The notes beneath the pieces are model-generated. The model was not told where the DNA came from. It saw nothing but the letters and a program-made list of their open reading frames with translations, and ran no database searches. Positions 1-64,000 of a stretch of DNA of 64,000 nucleotides are shown piece by piece (within the stretch, counting starts at the first letter, position 1; the number at the start of each line of letters is the position of its first letter). The position numbers and the translations under genes were made by a program. Source of the DNA: Strongylocentrotus droebachiensis (Eukaryota > Echinodermata > Echinoidea > Camarodonta > Strongylocentrotidae); contig JAVYIG010000641.1 in assembly GCA_035222895.1 (NCBI GenBank), positions 62,001-126,000 of the forward strand. The letters are read 5' to 3'.

Positions 1-103
1 ATATCACAATAAATGATATCAGTCTCAAATCATTGCTATGGTACTGTATATTATCAACGTGAGATATTATTAGGTTTTATCAAATGTATTTATTTTCTAT
101 CAG

Positions 104-56624
<56,521 letters not shown>

Positions 56625-56885
56625 ACTCTCCCACCCAGTTTGCTTTATCAATATGTTATCTACATTAATTAGATTTCATCTGTGATCAAGGTAAACGAAT
56701 AATTATAATTATGACAGGAATAGATGGATGGATTGTTAACGCATTTGGAGTGTATATAACTATAGTAAATACCTTATCGACTCTTTTTTTTTTTGGATTA
56801 AAACAATAATTGCTAAGATATGAAATTTCCGAATGATATTCTGCTTATTATATAATTATGTCAATACTTTGAATGATAATGTATA

Positions 56886-57067
56886 TACAATCAAACCTGC
56901 TTTAGTGACCACCTGTCTACAAAGGCCACATTTGTTGTTTCCCTTGAAAATGGTTTCTCATTGAAGCATGTACTAAAGGAACCTCTCTACAAAGACCACC
57001 TGTCTACAAAGGCGACTTTTTGTGTTTCCTTTGGGTGGTCGCTATAATATAGACATGTTTGACTGTA
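56886..57067. mobile_element. Tc1/mariner-like MITE
   Basis: Left end TACAATCAAACCTG...TAGTGACCACC and right end GGGTGGTCGCTATA...CATGTTTGACTGTA are inverse with gaps, with TA at both edges. Inside, CTGTCTACAAAGGCCAC-type units repeat about three times. Confidence 0.6.
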
Positions 57068-57315
57068 ATTAGAAGTACTTTACGTTTAATGTTCAGTATA
57101 TGACCTTCAAAAGACATAAGAAATGTTGAACTTTGTCTATTGTGTGTAAATACCACCAGCGAATTGATATACATGCTTTAATGTCTCATGGCACACATTA
57201 TATGCACAACGGACTTACCTAGCTAGTAACCTTTATTATATACGGTAACACACAGGGAAGCCAATGTCTTTACTTACTTATGTAAGGTGTGTTCTACAGG
57301 GGTAACCTGGCTAGT

Positions 57316-57760
57316 CATAAGGACCGCTACTCATAACGTGTAACTTCCTATACGTGAAGGACCGCTATTCATAACGTGGAACTTCCTATACATGAAGGAC
57401 CGCTACTGATAAAACGGAAAGGGGGTCACTATTCATGAAGGCATAATGACCGTTATTCATAAGAACCGCTATTCATAATGCAAGATGAGGGTCGCTATTC
57501 ACCCTCTTCTTGTATTATGGATAGCGACCCTCATTTCGTATTATCAATAGTGGTCCTTACGAGTTATGACCCCCAATATAAATTATGAATAGCGCTCCTT
57601 CTTCATGTTTATGAATAGCGACCCTGATTTAGTATTATGAATAGCAACGCTTTCCTAATATTATGAATAGCGACCCTCCTCTTCGATTATGAATAGCGGT
57701 CCTTACGAATGGTGATCTTTATGAATAGCGTTCCTTATAAATAGCGAGCGGACCCCGTTC
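57316..57760. repeat. Inverted array of a 15-bp motif
   Basis: About seven copies of GACCGCTATTCATAA-like motif (57322 to about 57500) are followed by about eight copies of its inverse TTATGAATAGCGACC (57514 to about 57745). The hinge is an exact 14-bp pair (57485-57498 and 57521-57534). Confidence 0.85.
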
Positions 57761-58179
57761 TACAGATAGGCTATTTTTTGTGAAAAACTACATATTTTGA
57801 AATGTTGTCTGTATTATAGTCATCTTGTCTTTCCATTTTCCTAGTACAGTTGATTATTTCATAATACAAATTTTTCTTACTCCAAAAGATTGATGGTAAT
57901 GGAGATGAATTACACATTTGTAGCGGTCTTCCCGTGACTTACAACCATAACCAATAACTTATTGATGTCATTGTGTCAATGTTTTCCAATATTATTTGCG
58001 TAATGTAACAATAGAATGGGTATATATACCTAAAAAAGTACTTCCAATTATTTAGTAATTTCTTCTCTCGATTTTTGTTTTTATCAAAGCATTCTATACA
58101 AAAGCATTCAATACAAAACTATACTTTACTCTATTTTTATTTGTTACAAATGAAATACAGTCTTTCCAAATAATTATGC

Positions 58180-58185
58180 AATAAA
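58180..58185 (+). terminator. Candidate poly(A) signal AATAAA
   Basis: Canonical hexamer 1.55 kb after the stop with a GT-rich stretch downstream. First AATAAA after the stop codon in this strand that I find. Confidence 0.4.
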
Positions 58186-58205
58186 TGCTCTTTTACATAA
58201 GAATC

Positions 58206-60239
58206 TTCATGTGTTCGTTTCTTACTTTATTTTAAATTTGACGACAGGAAATGGGATACATACACTTACCATCGCATATACAGATTGAGCCTCATTCACC
58301 AACGGATCTATATTATTAGGGAATTATGCTATTTTATTGAGAAAAACGAATAATCTTTTGATTGAGGATTATGTCTCTCAATCATGTTCACTTTAGCCTT
58401 TTCAAATTCGCAATCACAATGCAACCGCTATTAATTGGTAAAAATTGCAATATTTCTGTTTACATCTGCAATTATATTTTATCGAATATAAATCCAATAT
58501 GAGACGTGGAGACTATCTTGAAAATACCTTTTCCTCCAAGAAGATTGAGTTATATGTTTTTCTGTATATTACTAGGCCTATAAATTCAAATTTGACTTTC
58601 TTTTAGTGATATGATGAAAGCCTTTAAACAACATTTCGACAAATCATTATATTTCTGGCATAGTCAATCGTGTATGAGTTGTTAATTACAGCAAACGCCA
58701 CCATACGGTACTTTGGGAAATGAAAAGGTCCGTATCAGATGAAACGACGATGTTTAAATCATGGTAAAACGACTGAGTAAAACTAAATTGAATCATGTTT
58801 GAAGGAAGAATATGAGAGAGAGAGGGAGAGAAAGAGAGAGCGGGCGGGAGAGAGTAAGAGAGAGAGAGAGAGAGAGGGGGGAGATAATGAGAGAGACTCA
58901 CTAGTCGAATTGCTACTAGGCTCTTTCCATGTCAATAAAAAACAAACATTCTTCGCATGATAATACATGATATAAATACACTCTAAATACCATGTACTGT
59001 AACAGTTATCCCACTCATCACTCCTTCTTTTTGTAATAATTGTTATGTCTGTCTTCTCATCTATATGTCTGTCTCTCTCTGTCTCGCCCCCCCCCCTCCC
59101 CCTTTATCTCACCCGCTCTTGATATCTCACTTTCTCTCCTGCTATGTTTCAACCAGCCTAACCCCCGGCCTAAGCTTCGACCAAAAGAATAAACGTCTTG
59201 TCTTTTCCGCCACTGGTTCAGGAAAGTAAGATATTCATTTTGATAAATGATAGGCCCTTTTCATGTAAAGCTGAATTTCCTCATATAACTCGAATAAAGT
59301 CCCTTTTCAGTGTCAAATGCATACAGTTCAATTTCAATTCGTATTTACTTCATTTCCAACAGAAAGATAAACAAAGGCATTACAGATACTTTTCAGAGAG
59401 TATGACAAATATATCTACATATATTCATTTTTAATCTTGATAAGTATACAAATACACTGTACACATAAATAAATTATTAAAATAAAATTAGTACAAGAAA
59501 TTCTTAAATTGGGGAGGGGGGGGGGGGTTACACTAAAAAACAGTGCTTGAAGTTTGTAGATCCCCCTTATACTTTATTACTTCACTTTATTATGCACTTA
59601 ATTTATATAGAGATATAAGGCTAATATTGAAATGTGCCAGGGAGCAAGGCAACTGAGCTTTAGTCTAGAAAGTTGTCACAATTTAAACCCCCCAAAACAC
59701 CATTTGTATACACTTTAGAGTGCTAATTTTTTAGCGCATATGATCCTTTTTTTTCTGTCAGAACTTTTCATCCTTTTCTCTTTCACTCTTTTGCGTTTCT
59801 TTGCACCCCTTTCAAGTAATTTTCTTCTCCTTCCCGTCATCCATTTCCTTTTCTTTTTTCTGCTTCTTCTTCTCTTTCTTCTTTTGTCTTCTTCTTTTTT
59901 TGTTCATTCTTTTTGTCTTTTCCTTCTTCTTCTTCTTCATCTTCTTCTTCTCTTTCTTGTTTTCCTTCGTCTTTTTTAAACCTAAAAGAATGATTAAAAA
60001 CGGCCTCTTCGAAAGGCTGATTTACAAATGCAACGTGAATTAAATCATACAACTAATTCACTCCTATCATATATTTCATAACCAGTTTTCCTCTGGAAAA
60101 TGCCAGAAACGCCTACACGCCACTTCCATTTCCGTAATTATAATGTCTCATTTTAGAAGATGAAGTAATTTGCTTGACCATTGCTTGACCACTGAGACTG
60201 CTTATAATTTCCGAGTCACCATTCCAACGTGTTTTATTG
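58206..60239. other. Intergenic low-complexity region
   Basis: No gene supported. Contains a GA microsatellite (58813-58895), C run near 59089, G run near 59512-59527, and a TTC/CTT-rich tract (59748-59975) that generates spurious Phe/Ser or Glu/Lys frames. Confidence 0.7.
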
Positions 60240-60299
60240 CACAAGGCGAGTGCAAGAACACAACACACGCGCGCTACCTTAGCATGCTACGCTGAACAC

Positions 60300-60740
60300 A
60301 CAGCTCGCACAGTGACGTCACAGAGGGGAGGCGTGCGCGCCCTACCATAATGAGTTGCTAAGGTATTAATGACGTCATGTGCTCATCACTAAGCATTCTC
60401 GTGCACAAACCAATGGGGTGGCGAGATCTAGCCATGTCTGTGTATTTTGGGCGGTCCGTACTGGTTCGAGGCGGTGAATGATTTTTTCTTCTTCTGCTTT
60501 ACCTTATGTTTTGGTGCCTCAGTATTTTTTTCCTTCCTGGGAGTCGCAAGCGCATAATATCCAGTGGATGCTTTTTTTTTATCGGTGCAATTTGAATGCA
60601 AGTCGTTTGCATTTGTAAACACGCGACTAGCGATTTTCATCTGGCGGTCTCCATGTGTGTATCGAGGCAGATCATAACGTGCCTCGATAGAAGCTGTAGC
60701 AGCAGAGATATATAAACATCTCGGGATAGTGAATTGACAT
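60300..60740 (+). promoter_or_regulatory. Candidate promoter of the chromodomain-like gene
   Basis: Two perfect CRE palindromes TGACGTCA (60313-60320, 60370-60377), a CCAAT (60410-60414) and TATATAAA (60709-60716) lie in a locally CpG-richer stretch, 0.4-0.8 kb before an ATG exon. A 10-bp perfect hairpin TATCGAGGCA/TGCCTCGATA (60660-60669/60680-60689) sits just before the TATA. The start site is not determined. Confidence 0.35.
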
Positions 60741-61139
60741 GTTGGTATTGATGGATGCGATTAGTGGATGCGATTAATTCACTTTAGCTACGGATAGATC
60801 TAAGGCGGTGAAGTAGAGAACAATCATTCTAATCGATATCGAGAGAAACCGCAGCTTACAAAAACATCGTCTGCAGGCTATGCCATGCATGCAAAGCAAC
60901 GTGGATTTTAACACCATTATATCTTGAGCATCTCTAGACGGATGTTTACACTTTACCTGGTGAAAAGAAGGATTGAGCCATCCATATTGACCTTCAGATC
61001 AGGATTATTCTTCAAGATTTCTTGCATCTTGACTTGACGTCAAGAGCAGACTGGTTCAGTATTGAAGAAACGAAATCACTTGAGTAGTGTTCTTGTGTTG
61101 AGTCTTTTCGTTTGGTGATTGCCAGGATTCTTGTTCAAT

Positions 61140-61223
61140 ATGTTGAATGAGAAGGAAATTAAAACTGTTTTTGGGAAGGAGGTTTATATGGCGGATTCGA
61201 TATTGAAGCGCAGATGGAGAAAG
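61140..61223 (+). CDS. First coding exon of a putative CBX/Polycomb-type chromodomain protein (partial)
   Basis: ATG opens 28 codons ending exactly at AAAG|GTGAGC, a strong donor, phase 0. The residues EVYMADSILKRRWRK resemble the start of Polycomb/CBX chromodomains (V-F/Y-x-A/V-E/D-x-I/L-x-K-R-x-R-K), with Tyr at the first methyl-lysine cage position. CBX genes also, as I recall, break near the RK before the YLVKW strand. The next exon is not found in the remaining 2.8 kb. Trp in RRWRK is unusual. An alternative is a chance ORF or another chromodomain class such as CDYL. Confidence 0.5.
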
Positions 61224-64000
61224 GTGAGCTCAGTTGCATCTAAATCTTATCCTTAATGATTTTTCTACCGTATTTTCGCAATTCATGTCTTTACGAATGT
61301 ACTATACACGTATGTTCATCTTGGTTTCGGAAACAAATTAATTGCAGGTGTTTTTTCTCTCTTCATTCCATTCCTAATGAAAATGTAAACTATTTGACAA
61401 TGCTTTTGTGCTCTAGTCGAGGAGATGGGTAAGATGAAATAATATAATCAAATAATGGAAGATCAGTAAACGGGAACAAATCGAATTGGTCGCGGAACTA
61501 CGGTTCATGAATCTAAATATATTCATATACCATCCCTCCTCCCCCCCCCCCCCTCCCCTCATTCTAGGCAGGAAGGGAATGAAAGGAGGGAGAAACGTAG
61601 GCAGAAAGAAAGACAGACAGACATGAGAAGAGAACATAAATTATCTTTTAGAGTTGCGTTAAAGAGCGTAAAAGATTTAGCTTCTCCATCATTTACTTGT
61701 ATGAAGTAGAAAATAGAAAAGGGGAAAAGTGAAGGAGGAGGAGGATCGGGGAGGAAAAGATGCTGGTAATCAATAGAAGAAGGGGAAGGAAGAATTGATA
61801 ATGAAGATCAGAGAAGAGATATAAACATTTAAATGTTTTGTAAAGCTGCATGGAAGTGGAAACAATTTCTTCTTTTCTCAGGATATCGAATTCATGCATA
61901 TACCCCTCGATTAAGTATATCATGCATGCACGAGTAAATAAAACTTCTACCAATGTTGCGACATACATAGGAAAGTTACGTTGTCATAGCCTTCCCGTAA
62001 TATCGATTCTATTCAGATGGGTGAATGTCAATAACATGATGTAAACATAGAACAAAATTACGACAGATGGTGGAAGTTTTACCATTTCATCTACTCCTTT
62101 TCTTAAACGTTACTCCAAATGAGCATGTAAAGGTAAGTAGAGTGATATGTAGTTAGCTAATCCCATTTGTCACACCATGCCCCTAAGGGTATTGATCAAA
62201 AGGTTAGTCGTCTATTAATTGCGAGTGTGGCCTTGCATGACAGATCATGCCTGCATAGAGGGACGCATCGATCGAACAATAGTTATGCAACCAATAGCAA
62301 CTACTATTGTGCGAGATATGAAAATGCTTATGGTAACCATCAGAGGGTGCATAATCTTGTTCCCAGGGTTTCCAGATGATGAAGATCAGAGAATCCAGTC
62401 CAGTGTTAGGTGGTGGGTGGATTATTATCCTCTACGAAAACACAATTGACAAAGAAAATTAGTATAGAAAAAGTGGGGGAGGTATTTACATATTTTTCAT
62501 GAAAATATTTATAAAGACCTAGCTTTCTCCGTGACGCCTTTTCTGTGAGTTTCCCACTCGCTCTACGCGCCATTATAGCTAAGAATATATTAATCTGTCT
62601 TTGAATTACCCCTTTATCTTACCATAGCTTTACTAGATATTCGTCTGTCCTATACTATCTATCGATTGAGCTAATTCATTTTCTATATAGGTCTGCTTTC
62701 CCTTGAACACGAATTTGTCTTACCTCTCTCAAAGCCAATTTTCCCATTTCCATTTCCCAATAATTTATGTTAATTTCCCACGTGTTTTCAATTTACATAT
62801 TGCCTATACCATAGCCTCCAACTGAGTAATTACACAACGTACAACGTTAACGAATTTGATTCTTTTCAAAACACTTGACGTGCTGTTATTTTTCCTTATT
62901 CATTCCTTCCTGTAAAACATCGCGTTGACATGTATCATTGTCATTATATTAAAGGTAAAGTTGAGCATGCAGTCAATAAAAGAAGACTTTATAGGTAGCA
63001 GATTATTAGATAAATGCAAAGTAGCTTGAAATGGCTCTCAAAAACGGGTCTACGGATCATAAACAGCAGTTATTTTCAATCAGCGTTAAAATATTCACAA
63101 AGACGTAATAACCGAAATAAAACTAACTACATATTTTAACACAAATAATTTGTATACACACACACACACTTCGCCTCTGGGTCTTGCCTTTCAAATTAAG
63201 CAGTTTATCTCAATTGAAATGTAAACAAATTAAGTTATGTTTCAATTTAAATGAGAACTATGCGTGTAATACTAAAAGCATAAACTACACTTGATATTGA
63301 GCGCATTTCTAATTCTATTGGAGTCCTCAAAATCACATAAACCCTATTTGATTTTCAAGGTGGTGGCAAGTTTGACCCAGGAAAAAATCCAGGTTTTTGT
63401 GTCTGAAAGAGATGTCTCGGTAAAATGTTTGATATGATTCGAATGACTATGTGTCAGCCGACTGTTTAAATGGTCTGTTATGGTTTTATTGACACAGGGT
63501 GTATATCCCTGTAACTATCAGACCGTCTGTGAGTGTATTGTCATCGGGCTCATGTTTGCTCGAAGAACAAAACCTATTTATAGATATTAGAAATCGAACG
63601 CGGAGCTGGCGATCGTTGAGTGTCCTCTTTTTCCATGGAAGAAACACAAGAGAAGAAGTACATCTTGATATGGGTTTCCTCTTCAAAATAGAGTGCTTGT
63701 GGACATGGTTAGATTATTGAGACATGAAAAAGAGATCGGAAAACAACCCTTCATGTGCAGTGCTATATTTGGTCATTTCTATACATCAAATTCGACTGAT
63801 TGACTACAGCAAGATGACATTAAATTGATGGTCTGCTTCCAAGATATAAAATCCTGCCTATATTAATATTTTTGTTACGACCATTACATTACACCTGTTT
63901 CTTCCAGAGCAGGAATAAAAGTTGAATATAGTGTTTTGTGTTGATTGCTTGAAATTTGTCTAGCTAGATGAATAACAGAGCCTTGGATACTCTGGCAATA
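61224..64000. other. Probable first intron of the chromodomain-like gene
   Basis: No further exon recognised on either strand. Contains a C/T homopolymer tract (61536-61560), a purine-rich stretch (61560-61790) and a (CA)n run near 63157-63170. Confidence 0.4.

Larger units (their letters stand above)
56625..58205 (+). other. Probable 3' UTR of the EGF-array gene
   Basis: No coding signal. AATAAA at 58180-58185 followed by TGTGTTCGTTTCTT about 25 bp on is the best poly(A) candidate; ATTAAA near 56797 is an earlier alternative. It contains the two repeat elements listed next. The 3' end is inferred. Confidence 0.45.

Noticed and set aside
59740..60052. Phe/Leu-rich and Glu-rich frames
   Set aside because: They are translations of a TTC/CTT low-complexity tract.
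60428..60640. Minus-strand open frame of 70 codons near the candidate promoter
   Set aside because: Lys-rich, no recognisable domain and it overlaps a T-rich tract; not supportable as a gene.

Overview
The window is eukaryotic DNA, AT-rich and full of short introns, with no bacterial features. I read it as genomic DNA of a marine invertebrate deuterostome, most likely an echinoderm such as a sea urchin. The grounds are tRNA-headed SINEs, foldback MITEs ending in GGGTGTTTCATAAAG, an over-represented TAGGCCTA palindrome, and multi-EGF/CUB architecture. The species call rests on remembered repeat styles and is low confidence.

From base 1 to 56,624 the plus strand carries the 3' part of one very large gene, whose 5' end lies beyond the left edge. 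I place 88 coding exons (called w1-w88). They join without a frame break into 10,829 coding bases, about 3,608 residues ending in a TAA stop. Exons w1-w71 each encode one EGF-like domain with eight cysteines instead of six. I use the spacing notation C1-a-C2-b-C3-c-C4-d-C5-1-C6-2-C7-5-C8; the commonest spacing (40 of 71) is 4-5-6-4-1-2-5, called 'standard' below. The core C5-x-C6-x2-C7-x5-C8 is the same length in all 71. Relative to ordinary EGF the extra pair is C4 and C7. Exons w72-w74 have seven cysteines, each lacking either C4 or C7. Exons w75-w76 are ordinary six-cysteine EGF. Exons w77-w78 form one CUB domain, w79-w87 are nine more six-cysteine EGF domains (some calcium-binding type), and w88 encodes one transmembrane helix, a short basic cytoplasmic tail and the stop. 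Every exon boundary is phase 1 except the intron inside the CUB domain (phase 0). The protein would be a long membrane-anchored rod, probably extracellular or cell-surface.

Introns (about 190-1,350 bp) hold nearly everything else: a 954-bp TIR transposon with 7-bp target duplication (2038-2991), a hAT-type MITE with 8-bp duplication (25662-26000), several foldback elements, four tRNA-derived SINEs all antisense to the gene, retroelement 3' ends, microsatellites and one decayed exon copy (37095-37205).

After the stop come about 1.5 kb of probable 3' UTR containing two repeat elements, a candidate poly(A) signal near 58,180, then about 2 kb of low-complexity intergenic DNA. From about 60,240 the sequence becomes CpG-richer with two CRE-like sites, a CCAAT and a TATA-like motif. 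At 61,140-61,223 an ATG exon ending at a good splice donor encodes what looks like the start of a Polycomb/CBX-type chromodomain. Its remaining exons are not recognisable before the window ends.
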